A DNA stretch of 64,000 nucleotides, from IMG/VR virus record IMGVR_UViG_3300023106_000002, positions 31,560 to 95,559 of that record; one strand, 5' to 3'. The notes under the pieces are model-generated. The model searched no databases. It was given only the letters and a program-made list of their open reading frames with translations, and was not told the origin of the DNA. Both the position numbers and the translations under genes were made by a program. Of the stretch, positions 19,935 through 28,865 are shown one piece after another (the stretch's first letter is position 1; every line of letters starts with the position of its first letter). This stretch comes from a virus.

Positions 19935-21455
19935 TTAAGGAATTAAATTAACGTCTTCTTCATCTACTGTATCTCTTAGATTCAAGTAGTAAAGTTCTTT
20001 CTTTGCTCGTGTTCTTGCTACGTATTTAAGATTACGTTCTTGTTCAAGCTGCATTGGTGATTTGGCAAATTTAGAAGGGATCAGAAACTCGTTTAAAATG
20101 TAAACGATGTCTGCTTCCAAACCTTTGGATTTGTGGATTGTACACAGCGTGATGGCTTCTTCATCAGGGATTTCGTGAAACATTGAGTTTAAGGACTGCA
20201 ACATTACTTCGACTTTATCATCCCCTATCACAATATTTTCAACAAGGAGTGTAAAGTTAGCTAAATTTTGCTTCATACGATAATATTTGAAGCGTTGTTC
20301 ATCTGATTTATCCTTCACTTTATCGAGTTGCAGAAGTTCACTAGTTAGTTTGCGTTTTGTTTCACTAACTGACTTATAGTTATAAGGTTTCAAGAACTTA
20401 GTTAAAGAGTTTAATATATCTTCTCCTTTTAAGTAAACTTTGCGTTTTTGTGCAAGAAGTTGAAAATACAAAATGATAAGAGGACTCGTATTTCTACATA
20501 TAATCATAGAACCTCCTTGTATATCATCAATAAATGATAGTCTTCCTACAATACCTGCTTCTTCTTTGAACCCTTCCATAACATCATAAACAGCATTAGC
20601 TTCATCTATGATTAGTTGAGGACACCTGTAACAGATACTTAATGGTAGTTCAACAGTATTAGGTTTTTCAATGAACATATCAAATGAATTACCTGAAGCA
20701 CCGCTGAAGCCATAAATAGATTGATTTCGATCACCAACTGCTATCATTTTCTTAATATCACCTTGTCCAACCAGCAAAGAAATGAATTGATGCTGGGCAA
20801 TATTCAAATCTTGGCACTCATCTACAAGTAGATAATAGGGATCAATAGGTATTCGCATTTGTTCACGAACTGGTAAGAATATCATATCGATAAAATCAAC
20901 TTCTACCTTACCATTATACCTTTCTTCTCGCAAGGAAATAAACTCTGTCCATAATTCGCTTAATTGTGGATGGTCAAAGAAGTACTTATCCATTTCACTC
21001 ATTGCTTTGAAGATCTCTTTAACGTCATTAGTCATGAACAACCTAGATATGTCATTCATTTCTATGATAGTCATATTAATCTTAGCCTTGTCTTCCCATA
21101 TCAATGACTTAAAGATACGTCTATTAAAACGTTCTAAGTCTTTAAGGATTTGCCATGACTTGTTTGTATTGACTGTCACATTCTTCTGACCATAGTGAGC
21201 AATTACAGCTTTCAACCCTAAGGCATGAACTGTAAGTGCTTTACCATGTTTGAAACCTTTTGCTTCAATCTTAGCTTGAATGTCTTCTTGTATCGACTTA
21301 TTGAAAGCTAAAAACAAAGTTTTATACTGAGAACGCTCTAAGATACCAAGCAATGTAGATGTCTTACCTGAACCTGCTACAGCCTTGATAACAATGTTCT
21401 CATCAGTAGTTGTCCAAGCATCATAAATAGCTTGTTGTTTATTACTCGGTATCAT
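19935..21455 (-). CDS. UvrD/Rep-type SF1 DNA helicase, 506 aa
   Basis: Walker A AVAGSGKTSTLL (about residues 26-37), motif Ia FLAFNKSIQEDIQAK, motif II LLVDECQDLN, motif III AVGDRNQSIYGFSGA, and C-terminal TICTIHKSKGLEADIVYIL plus YVARTRAKKELYYL (motifs V-VI) are all in order. This is an SF1A 3'-5' helicase of the UvrD family, shorter than host UvrD because of a small 2B region. A likely role is in phage DNA replication or repair. It overlaps the dNMP kinase stop by four bases. Confidence 0.9.
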   Translation of the reverse strand: MIPSNKQQAIYDAWTTTDENIVIKAVAGSGKTSTLLGILERSQYKTLFLAFNKSIQEDIQAKIEAKGFKHGKALTVHALGLKAVIAHYGQKNVTVNTNKSWQILKDLERFNRRIFKSLIWEDKAKINMTIIEMNDISRLFMTNDVKEIFKAMSEMDKYFFDHPQLSELWTEFISLREERYNGKVEVDFIDMIFLPVREQMRIPIDPYYLLVDECQDLNIAQHQFISLLVGQGDIKKMIAVGDRNQSIYGFSGASGNSFDMFIEKPNTVELPLSICYRCPQLIIDEANAVYDVMEGFKEEAGIVGRLSFIDDIQGGSMIICRNTSPLIILYFQLLAQKRKVYLKGEDILNSLTKFLKPYNYKSVSETKRKLTSELLQLDKVKDKSDEQRFKYYRMKQNLANFTLLVENIVIGDDKVEVMLQSLNSMFHEIPDEEAITLCTIHKSKGLEADIVYILNEFLIPSKFAKSPMQLEQERNLKYVARTRAKKELYYLNLRDTVDEEDVNLIP

Positions 21456-22423
21456 ATAATACCTGCTTTAGTTAACACCTTCTCAACTTGAACAACTAAA
21501 TCTTCTATACTACCATCGTTATAAATAGTGTAATCTGTTATAGCTGCATCTAATCCTGTTTCACTTTCATGTTGATTTGGATAAAATTCTTTTAAATAAA
21601 AAAGATAAGCATCATGTTTTGTATGCCTAGAGGCATTCATTGATATAGCTTTCTCACCATCAACACTCTTCCACCAATGAGCCATACCATCATTATGATA
21701 CATAACTCCTCTTACTACACGAATAGTAATTCCTTCTCGATCTTTCACAGCTTTCATCTCATTTGGAAATCGCATATCTGTAATAATCCAGTTAGGATAG
21801 ATAAGTTCTTTGCAACATTCTTCACATCGAGTCTGTCTTTTATCTACTCCTGACATAGAGATGTTGCATTTTTGACATTTTCCCATGTAATCTCCTTCGT
21901 GAAATGCAACTTGAATTGTCTCAAAGTCATATCTAGCAAATAAAGCATTTACCCAAATATTAGGATGAATAATTTGTCTTCCACATTCAGTCCCAAGTAA
22001 TTGAAGAAGTAATCGATAAGTAAGTCTTCTTTCTTGCAAACTTCCATTTGTTAAAATTCTAACAGCTTTTCTTGCTTCTTCTATATCTGTAAACAGTAAA
22101 GGACTTTCAACATTGTCTTCATCATGATTAACTTCCCAACAATTCCAATCTTCTCCAATCTCCTGATTCTTAAAATCAGCATCTTCAAGTTGTTCTCTTG
22201 TACAACCAGTAAGTAAACAAACAGCATCTTTCAATTTATCTGCAAACTTCTTTATATCATAAGGATACATCCAAGTCCCATCTTCATTTTGAGCATCATT
22301 ATAATACTCAAGAAAACCTTCTATACTATCGTATTGATTATAACCACCTGTAAGGAGAAAGTTAATGATTTTCCCTACTGTATCTTTACCACTCGAAATT
22401 TTTCCGTTGATTCCTATAATCAT
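21452..22423 (-). CDS. Deoxynucleoside monophosphate kinase with zinc-ribbon insert, 323 aa
   Basis: N-terminal P-loop IGINGKISSGKDTVGKI, a lid/substrate region, and NWIITDMRFPNEMKAVKDR, which is the hallmark of T4 gp1-like dNMP kinases. Between them sits a cysteine-rich insertion (CQKCNISMSGVDKRQTRCEECCKEL, two CxxC-type knuckles, about residues 183-205) likely to bind zinc. It phosphorylates dNMPs to dNDPs, complementing ThyA and MazG nearby. Much larger than T4 gp1 (241 aa), partly owing to this insert. Confidence 0.82.
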   Translation of the reverse strand: MIIGINGKISSGKDTVGKIINFLLTGGYNQYDSIEGFLEYYNDAQNEDGTWMYPYDIKKFADKLKDAVCLLTGCTREQLEDADFKNQEIGEDWNCWEVNHDEDNVESPLLFTDIEEARKAVRILTNGSLQERRLTYRLLLQLLGTECGRQIIHPNIWVNALFARYDFETIQVAFHEGDYMGKCQKCNISMSGVDKRQTRCEECCKELIYPNWIITDMRFPNEMKAVKDREGITIRVVRGVMYHNDGMAHWWKSVDGEKAISMNASRHTKHDAYLFYLKEFYPNQHESETGLDAAITDYTIYNDGSIEDLVVQVEKVLTKAGII

Positions 22424-22426
22424 AAC

Positions 22427-22801
22427 TTAATCTTTAGAGTAAAACCATTCACTTAACCATCCAAAATGTACAAGTACATTATCTTGATACCAATGCCATG
22501 TCAACATAGCTGTTATTGCACCAAATAATGCAAATAACCATGTAAAGAATACATCCCATTCATCAAAGGGTGTTACACCACCACTTTTACGTTGCTTTTC
22601 ATTCTCTCTAATCCAAGCGTATGTAGTAATAGGAATAGTTCCTACAAGTACTGTTAATAAAAATGGAATATCCATTTGTAAAAAAGTTAGCATGAAGATA
22701 GTAAATATCCATCCTCCTAGATAACCATAAAAGCTATGCAAATGATAGCGTTGTTTTACAAAGTATTTGCAAAGTTCTTTAATCTTGTTCCAAATTTTCA
22801 T
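22427..22801 (-). CDS. Small integral membrane protein, 124 aa
   Basis: At least three hydrophobic segments (about residues 27-42, FTIFMLTFLQMDIPFLLTVLVG, and 86-102, VFFTWLFALFGAITAML) with a charged central loop. No family recognised. Could be a host-membrane modifier or a lysis-related protein; nothing in the context decides this. Confidence 0.6.
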   Translation of the reverse strand: MKIWNKIKELCKYFVKQRYHLHSFYGYLGGWIFTIFMLTFLQMDIPFLLTVLVGTIPITTYAWIRENEKQRKSGGVTPFDEWDVFFTWLFALFGAITAMLTWHWYQDNVLVHFGWLSEWFYSKD

Positions 22802-22813
22802 AATTGATTTGTT

Positions 22814-23053
22814 TTAATTAGTACTTGAGTTCCCTTTTGGTTTTGGTCTTATATCCTTTAATATGTCATCTCCTCTCATAATAGAAATTGACCATCTCAC
22901 ATCAGCTACATTTAAAGCAATCATTGCTCCGCTGAAGAATTCTGCTTGAAGTTCTAAATACTTAATATGTGTAGGTTTGAGTTTTGGATATATGCTATTC
23001 ATTCTATGTAGAAAAGTTTCTTCTACTCTACTTCTTATTTGTTCATCGATCAT
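22814..23053 (-). CDS. Hypothetical protein, 79 aa
   Basis: Short, mostly helical protein with a basic, Ser/Asn-rich end (KPKGNSSTN). No family recognised. Lies between two other small unknown genes in the same orientation with 2-13 base gaps. Confidence 0.55.
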   Translation of the reverse strand: MIDEQIRSRVEETFLHRMNSIYPKLKPTHIKYLELQAEFFSGAMIALNVADVRWSISIMRGDDILKDIRPKPKGNSSTN

Positions 23054-23055
23054 AA

Positions 23056-23298
23056 TTAAAGTTCTATATAAGTTATTCCTTCATGTTTCATATATTCTAT
23101 GATAATACAATCTTGATTAGTCATTTCATCATGTATCATAACAAGCTTTTCTTCTACATGTTCCAAATAATATTGATTTGTTAAATCTTTATCATCTGAT
23201 ATAGCTTTCAAAGAAGGACTACAATTGTTTTTAATAAAATTAGTTGTTTCTTCACTAAAATCGGGTAAGTATCCTACATGTATTGTTGTTCCCCACAT
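23056..23298 (-). CDS. Hypothetical protein, 80 aa
   Basis: Not recognised; acidic alpha/beta protein ending in MKHEGITYIEL. It is the first gene after the hairpin terminator at 23317-23345, so it probably depends on read-through or its own promoter. Confidence 0.55.
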   Translation of the reverse strand: MWGTTIHVGYLPDFSEETTNFIKNNCSPSLKAISDDKDLTNQYYLEHVEEKLVMIHDEMTNQDCIIIEYMKHEGITYIEL

Positions 23299-23316
23299 AA
23301 TGTATTCGATTTAAAA

Positions 23317-23345
23317 AAGAGAGTGAGGTTAAACATCACTCTCTT
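23317..23345 (-). terminator. Intrinsic terminator (leftward)
   Basis: Perfect 10-bp stem (23317-23326 with 23336-23345, AAGAGAGTGA/TCACTCTCTT), 9-base loop, followed on the minus strand by a run of six T. The stop codon of the 23329-23934 gene lies inside the hairpin. Confidence 0.85.
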
Positions 23346-23934
23346 TATAATTAAAAAATTCTTTCTTTTTCTCTAATGGAAAGTCGAGTTCCATGTTTTC
23401 ATCATTGATGTCTTTCAAAGTAATTGTTGTTCCTAATGACGTGTTAAGTTTATCGCGAAATAATTGCTTCATGATCTTTTCTTTTGTCATGATTGCAATA
23501 GCTACTTCTCTAATAGGATGAACTTTCATATCAAATAACTTATCAATGTCAGCAGAAGAATACATTTCACTATATCTTCCTTCTCTGAAAGCATCATAAG
23601 CATTAATATGTTCTTCAGGAATTTTAAGCACTATCATGTGTTTTCTACCATGTAACATATCATCATAAGGATAATCTGTTTCATAATAGTCTTGATGTTG
23701 TACATAGTTTAAGAAGTTAAGAAATTTAGCTTTCTGATATGCTTTGTCACATAACATATATATCAACTTCTTTTCTTCCATCTTTGTACCATCAAAATAA
23801 CAATCGTGAATACCAAAAGCAAGTTTATGTACAGTTGACAATTTCGCTTGAAAAGTATCTCCATAAACCTTCAAGCATGGTATTAAATACTTGAAGGTTT
23901 TGTTGAGATATACTTTTCCTATTTGGATATTCAT
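23329..23934 (-). CDS. Hypothetical protein, 201 aa
   Basis: Not recognised. Mixed alpha/beta; begins MNIQIGKVYLNKTFKYLIPCLKVYG and has a Tyr/Asp-rich middle (DYYETDYPYDDML). The arrangement directly before a terminator and after the exonuclease-like gene suggests it ends a transcription unit containing recombination genes. Confidence 0.6.
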   Translation of the reverse strand: MNIQIGKVYLNKTFKYLIPCLKVYGDTFQAKLSTVHKLAFGIHDCYFDGTKMEEKKLIYMLCDKAYQKAKFLNFLNYVQHQDYYETDYPYDDMLHGRKHMIVLKIPEEHINAYDAFREGRYSEMYSSADIDKLFDMKVHPIREVAIAIMTKEKIMKQLFRDKLNTSLGTTITLKDINDENMELDFPLEKKKEFFNYKESDV

Positions 23935-23938
23935 AGTT

Positions 23939-25222
23939 TTATACTTGTTCGCTTACTTCTTCAAAAAAATCTTCACGTTCTACAAGTCCATTCCAATCAA
24001 TGAGTAAACAGTTTTCATTAGCATCTGCTACTTGAACTTCTTTTTCAGCTTCCCAACCATTTTCTTGATGCCATAAGTAAGTATCAAGTAATTGTTCATA
24101 TCCTAAGATTGGATAACCAACAACTATAGGTGTAATCAACGGTTGCATCACATCTTCGTTCATTGGTATTTGGATGATTTGTTGTCTTCCACTTTTACCA
24201 ATATGAAGTAGAGATTTTGTTACCTCAAAGATAAGTGGTTTTCCTTGAAAAGTCGAAGATTCTACAATAAATTTAAATGGTTTTATGATTCCTCCATCTA
24301 AACCTACTGCATAATAATATGACAATGCAAGTGTGTACCATGCTGCTTGAATGTCATAACGATAACTTCTTACAGATGATATAAAATCAAATGTATTACC
24401 GTTCATAGTTTTCAAGTCAATAGGTTGAATCCACATGATTCTACCTTGTTCATCACGACATACAATTACCATGTCAAGTAACGCCTTACATTTAATACCT
24501 CTGTGCTCAAAATAAACAGGTAACTGAAGTAAAACAGTAAGTTGTGTATATTCTTGTTGAGCATCTCGATCAAAATATTTGCGAGTTCTCAAGTTTGTTC
24601 TTAATGATTCAACAATAGATTTAATACTATTGTTGGTATTACTGTCAATAATCATTTTACCATAAGAATTGATTAAGTCCTTAAAATAAATGACTGCATC
24701 TGACTTAGTTACTGCATTGAATTTTGCATCATCTCCCCATCTTGATTGATAGTTATTAACTAAACATCCTTCAAGAAGATAATCTCTCCAATTAACTAAA
24801 TCTCCTGCAAACTCGACAAATGTTGCTTGTGCAACTGGTTCTTCTAATGTATCATTATCTAATACCATAGATTCACCATCATCTTGTAGTTCTTCTACAT
24901 GATGTACAGGTGCTGTCTCAATAAGATATGCTTCATAATCTTCCTTCACAAGATTGTGTACCATTTCAATGATTGCAGCAACTGCATCAGTAGGTTTCTT
25001 TTCAGCTTCACTAATGTGAAAGTTCTCTTCAAATTCCCCTTCTTCCCCTGTTAAAATTGTATCTACTGCTTTACCAAGCACGATATATGATTGAGTAGAG
25101 ATGTCTTTATCTTCACGCTTGAAGTTTTCGATCCCTTTAAGTAATTTCTTCGCTTGTGATTGACTCATGTCATCTGATGCATAGTATGCATCAATTTCTG
25201 CTTTTGGTGTTATAATTAACAT
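23939..25222 (-). CDS. PD-(D/E)XK exonuclease-like protein (RecE/Cas4/YqaJ type), 427 aa
   Basis: The core reads KALLDMVIV...IQPIDLKTMNGNTFDF...YRYDIQAAWYTLAL (about residues 245-300): Asp of the second strand, D-L-K-T as the (D/E)xK motif and Q..Y after it, the signature of RecB/exoVIII-like nucleases. The N-terminal half starts with a YASDDMSQSQAKKLL segment typical of PDDEXK proteins that begin with a small helical domain. Likely trims dsDNA ends for recombination; paired with a second PD-(D/E)XK protein upstream. Confidence 0.75.
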   Translation of the reverse strand: MLIITPKAEIDAYYASDDMSQSQAKKLLKGIENFKREDKDISTQSYIVLGKAVDTILTGEEGEFEENFHISEAEKKPTDAVAAIIEMVHNLVKEDYEAYLIETAPVHHVEELQDDGESMVLDNDTLEEPVAQATFVEFAGDLVNWRDYLLEGCLVNNYQSRWGDDAKFNAVTKSDAVIYFKDLINSYGKMIIDSNTNNSIKSIVESLRTNLRTRKYFDRDAQQEYTQLTVLLQLPVYFEHRGIKCKALLDMVIVCRDEQGRIMWIQPIDLKTMNGNTFDFISSVRSYRYDIQAAWYTLALSYYYAVGLDGGIIKPFKFIVESSTFQGKPLIFEVTKSLLHIGKSGRQQIIQIPMNEDVMQPLITPIVVGYPILGYEQLLDTYLWHQENGWEAEKEVQVADANENCLLIDWNGLVEREDFFEEVSEQV

Positions 25223-25735
25223 TTAGATGTAGTGTTTTAAAATAATATCATTCTTAAAAACTTCAAATGTCATGGAGACAATAGTGAGAAATTCTGATTC
25301 AGTATCAAATCTTGCTGTTCTAATACTGTCGTATTTGAAATCAGGATTCATCTGCTTAAATTTTTCATATTGTTTCATAGACATATACAATCTTTCATGT
25401 TGTTCAGTTCTTCTCCTCTCGCCTTCACCAAGTGGTAAGTAGTGTACTAACAATAAAGGTTTTGTAAAAACCGCATCTTCTTTAGGAAACATCAAGTTTA
25501 TGCAACATTCCATTGCAAATAACTCTTTTCCTGGACTTAAACTTTTCTGTTTTCCAGCTTTGATTTGAAGATTGAAAGGAATATTAATCAAATCAATCTT
25601 CGCATCATCATGCTGTTTACTTCCTGCACGGGATGTAATGCAGAACTCAAACTTTCTACCAAAGTCTTGAAAGACTTTAGCATAGTATCGTTCTGCATTA
25701 TGCCCTATTTTTCTGTTTTTTGCTCCTTCTCCCAT
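25223..25735 (-). CDS. PD-(D/E)XK Holliday-junction-resolvase-like nuclease, 170 aa
   Basis: The first 60 residues read GHNAERYYAKVFQDFG (Glu), then SRAGSKQHDDAKIDLIN (Asp), then LQIKAGKQ (QxK), in the spacing of small Hjc/RusA-unrelated PD-(D/E)XK resolvases. The rest is a helical extension. It probably resolves branched DNA before packaging or works with the 427-aa exonuclease whose ATG follows its stop directly. Confidence 0.65.
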   Translation of the reverse strand: MGEGAKNRKIGHNAERYYAKVFQDFGRKFEFCITSRAGSKQHDDAKIDLINIPFNLQIKAGKQKSLSPGKELFAMECCINLMFPKEDAVFTKPLLLVHYLPLGEGERRRTEQHERLYMSMKQYEKFKQMNPDFKYDSIRTARFDTESEFLTIVSMTFEVFKNDIILKHYI

Positions 25736-25781
25736 TATAGGTTTTCAATTGAGTTATTACTCTTCTAAAAACGCGTGTTTA

Positions 25782-27086
25782 TCAGAAAGGAAGTGGTTCT
25801 TCCTCTGCTGTATTATTTGTCATATTTTGCTCTTCTCTGACAGCTTCTTGAATAAATTCATCAAGTTCTTGCTGTTGATTAACTTGTACTGGTGTATCAG
25901 ATCTTTCTGAGGATGGAACTGTGTATGTATCTGCACCCATAGTATATCTTCCAGTTTCACTAACTCTGAGTCGATCAATTTCTGATTCACCCATAGTAAG
26001 AATTGTACTTGTACCAACTGAACTTGAATTCCAAGTAATACTAGAACCATTTGCCATATCAATAGTTGTACTACCAGTAGCAATACTATGTTCTGTATCA
26101 TCAATCAATGTTACATCACTAGCTAATTCTATTGGAAAAGGTCCTGATTCTTCTGTGAAAGTGATTCCAAAGTCATCATCATTGACTGATGTTACTACTG
26201 GATCAGGATATTCAAGTTGAACACTTTGTTGATACATACCTGATAATGCTTCTCTTATACGAGCAGGATCAACACTAGCATCCAAATCTACAGAAATGCT
26301 TTGTACTTCAGTATCTTCTGTTGCTGGTACAAAATGAGTATCTAAGCTTGGATTAATGTTACGAAAGTCAATTGCATTCACATCCATTACTGCGATACGA
26401 GGAATATGAACTTTCATGTGAAGTAACAATTCATTCAATGAAGCATAATCAACTTTGAAGTTATTAGAAAAGCAAAGTTTTTCAATTTTACTACTACTCA
26501 TATAACGTACTTCAATCTCTTGTTGATATGCTTTTTGAATGTAATCTTTCTCAAACTTTACCCAAAACTTCTTGTATTTTTCTGAAGTTGCTAACTCAGT
26601 TGATACAAGCATGACAAGTTTCTTCAAACCTTCATCATGTTCTGCATCAATATAGACATTCTCTCCATTTTCTCCTCTTGTTCTTGTAGGATTAGTATAA
26701 ACTATATCCTCAGGTTTTCTCATACACATAGTAAAAAGAACATTGCTCTCCTTATCAGTAATATAAAACTTACCAGCTACTAAAGAAGTATGAGTGACTC
26801 CTTTTGTATCACTTAAAATGATTTGATGCAATGATTGATGTCCATTGAAAACTTCTACAAACCTTTCATAAGTAGTGTATTTCCTATTGTTTAAAAAATC
26901 AGGTTTAGGTTTATGCCACGATCTCATCAATACATTTTCATACCTGCTACCAATAGTATTAGCACGATAAATGTTTTTAATATTTTGCGCATTGATTATT
27001 GGTATAAACTTCGATCCAACAGTTGCCCCTATTTTAAAAGGATCGAACTTAAATGTGTTAGCAAAGTCCCACGATAACTTTATCAT
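25782..27086 (-). CDS. Unknown protein next to the E1-like gene, with SSB-like acidic C-terminal tail, 434 aa
   Basis: Not recognised. The N-terminal 240 residues are alpha/beta; the middle (about 265-390) is Ser/Thr-rich and low in lysine; the last residues are EEEPLPF, closely resembling the acidic tip (DDDIPF) by which bacterial single-strand binding proteins recruit partners. It lies three bases after the ThiF-like gene and so belongs to the ubiquitin-like cassette transcript. It could be a conjugation target, a cassette-specific factor or an unrelated ssDNA-binding protein. Confidence 0.6.
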   Translation of the reverse strand: MIKLSWDFANTFKFDPFKIGATVGSKFIPIINAQNIKNIYRANTIGSRYENVLMRSWHKPKPDFLNNRKYTTYERFVEVFNGHQSLHQIILSDTKGVTHTSLVAGKFYITDKESNVLFTMCMRKPEDIVYTNPTRTRGENGENVYIDAEHDEGLKKLVMLVSTELATSEKYKKFWVKFEKDYIQKAYQQEIEVRYMSSSKIEKLCFSNNFKVDYASLNELLLHMKVHIPRIAVMDVNAIDFRNINPSLDTHFVPATEDTEVQSISVDLDASVDPARIREALSGMYQQSVQLEYPDPVVTSVNDDDFGITFTEESGPFPIELASDVTLIDDTEHSIATGSTTIDMANGSSITWNSSSVGTSTILTMGESEIDRLRVSETGRYTMGADTYTVPSSERSDTPVQVNQQQELDEFIQEAVREEQNMTNNTAEEEPLPF

Positions 27087-27088
27087 AA

Positions 27089-27775
27089 TTATATCTCATT
27101 GTTAGTAAGACTTAACGGGATGAAGAATTCATAATAGAAAGGTACATCTCTATCTTTACTTCTTTCATATATGTTAGTCATGTGGTTAGTAAAAAACGCT
27201 GTCATAAGTGTAGCAATCATTGCTGCACTATGTGATGTTTGTTTCATGGTACATGGTGCATCTTGCACTTCTCCATCATCAAACAAGTTCTCTTCATATT
27301 GTGAAATAAGATCAGGAGTAACGCAAAAAATCTGCAATTGCTCCATCTCAAGTCTTCCATCAATAAAGATTGGTGTAACTGGACAATTAGGTACAGACCT
27401 TTTCCACACTTCAAATAAATCTTTCCTCGCTTTCATGTTATCGAAAGCGGAAAACATGAAGTGATGTGTTGGAGAATCTATTGTAATAGGTCGAATATCA
27501 GTATTGATACTCTTGTTATTAAACTCCATAATGACATCTTGTAAAGCTTGTACCTTAAACTTACCAATATCACTATGTCTGAATAACTGACCTCCTAAAT
27601 TGTGCTCTTCGATTCTGTCAAAATCGAATATGTTTATATCGAAACCAGCACGAGTAAGGAAGATGGCTAACCAACTTCCTATACCTCCTGCTCCTCCAAT
27701 CATAACTGTTTCATCTTCTTTAGGAAACCACGGGGCATCCTTGAATCTATTAAACTGTTGTAGCATTGTGTTCAA
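27089..27775 (-). CDS. E1/ThiF-like adenylating enzyme of PRTRC-type cassette, 228 aa
   Basis: Rossmann-type adenylation domain: MIGGAGGIGSWLAIFL (nucleotide loop, residues 26-40), DFDRIEEHNLGGQLF (the DxDxVxxxNLxRQ element, 51-65, with Gly in place of Arg), GKFKVQAL (71-78), and AFDNMKARKDLF (110-121). DAPCTMKQT has Cys175 at the position of the PSC motif seen in PRTRC ThiF proteins, a candidate thioester cysteine. No CxxC zinc pair is seen and there is no ubiquitin-fold domain. By family it would adenylate the C terminus of a ubiquitin-like protein. The start overlaps the JAMM gene stop by 26 bases. Confidence 0.85.
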   Translation of the reverse strand: MNTMLQQFNRFKDAPWFPKEDETVMIGGAGGIGSWLAIFLTRAGFDINIFDFDRIEEHNLGGQLFRHSDIGKFKVQALQDVIMEFNNKSINTDIRPITIDSPTHHFMFSAFDNMKARKDLFEVWKRSVPNCPVTPIFIDGRLEMEQLQIFCVTPDLISQYEENLFDDGEVQDAPCTMKQTSHSAAMIATLMTAFFTNHMTNIYERSKDRDVPFYYEFFIPLSLTNNEI

Positions 27776-28865
27776 ATTCTTTAACCATTCCGCGAATTGC
27801 TTGAACAGTAACGTTAATAAATGGGTAATCTGCTACTTTCTCTTCCAAAATATAAGCAGCTTCTTCTGAATCAACGATGAATTCATCATCTGTTGAATCA
27901 GGGAAATGCCTTTCATACACATCTGTGAAATAAGACAATGTTTTCTCAGCTAAATCATAAGCATCTATCTCTAAATCTTCAAGAGTACTTAGAACTGTAT
28001 CTAAATCTTCTTTAGGTTCAAGAGGAACACTAATTTTCATCACTTCTGAAATAAACCTTACAATAGGATCACCCATATCATTTTCTGTTAAATCTTCATA
28101 AGTAGTGAATGGAAGATTGCTGATTAAAGCATCTACCATCTTACTTCTTTCTGAAAGTTTCGATTTGTCAAGAGGAGTTTTCATCTTCTCAACAATTTTC
28201 TTCTGTTCAGGTTTCAACTGTATAACAGGTTTCTGATATGCAGGTAAAGCTTTAACAGGTTCAGGTTTTGGAGTAGGTTTAGGTTTCATAATCTCAGCTA
28301 CTGCTGAAGAGAAATCTGAAGGTACTGAGTAACGTTCTTCAGGAACAATAACATCGCATTGATAAACAAATACTTTGTTTTCTTCATAGTTAAGGTCAGT
28401 AACAAAAGAGTTATAAGACTTACCATTTTCATCTAAAGAAGTATATGGTACTTTGCCAAAGTTTTTAGCAATCTTTGCTGTGAATCCAATCTTTGCTTCA
28501 AAGTCCATGTAATTGTTTACAATCAATGAAACGTAGTAATTGTGATTTGGTGCATTTTCGATTAATTCATCTTGATCTACACCTGAAAAGAAAACTCTCA
28601 TGCAATGATGTGAATGAATATGACCAACTGACCAATCCATTCGTTCTTCATTTTCCATCAAGTAATCAGTAAACCTATCATCAAGAGTGTATTCAGTATA
28701 TCCTGCATTCCCCATATCTAATGGTAAAATATCTTGCAGGATAATCTTCATTGTTTCAGGTTTCTTGATAGAACCTTCAACTGTGTAAAAAAGTGGACCA
28801 GACCATTCAACAGTTCTTATGTTAGAACACAAGTGCTTCACTTTGTTCAGGAACGCTGTTGACAT
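27750..28865 (-). CDS. JAMM/MPN-family isopeptidase-like protein (PRTRC A-like), 371 aa
   Basis: With the start at 28865 (MSTAFLNKVKHL) the N-terminal domain carries EWSG (Glu20) and GHIHSHHCMRVFFSGVDQDE, an exact HxH-x7-S-x2-D JAMM motif (His84, His86, Ser94, Asp97) of zinc isopeptidases that process or remove ubiquitin-like proteins. After about residue 205 comes a proline/lysine linker (PKPTPKPEPVK) and an acidic helical C-terminal region. A start at 28949 would overlap the upstream gene by 128 bases; 28865 or 28871 overlaps by under 50 and begins the domain correctly. Sits between the E2-like and E1-like genes. Confidence 0.85.
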   Translation of the reverse strand: MSTAFLNKVKHLCSNIRTVEWSGPLFYTVEGSIKKPETMKIILQDILPLDMGNAGYTEYTLDDRFTDYLMENEERMDWSVGHIHSHHCMRVFFSGVDQDELIENAPNHNYYVSLIVNNYMDFEAKIGFTAKIAKNFGKVPYTSLDENGKSYNSFVTDLNYEENKVFVYQCDVIVPEERYSVPSDFSSAVAEIMKPKPTPKPEPVKALPAYQKPVIQLKPEQKKIVEKMKTPLDKSKLSERSKMVDALISNLPFTTYEDLTENDMGDPIVRFISEVMKISVPLEPKEDLDTVLSTLEDLEIDAYDLAEKTLSYFTDVYERHFPDSTDDEFIVDSEEAAYILEEKVADYPFINVTVQAIRGMVKEFEHNATTV

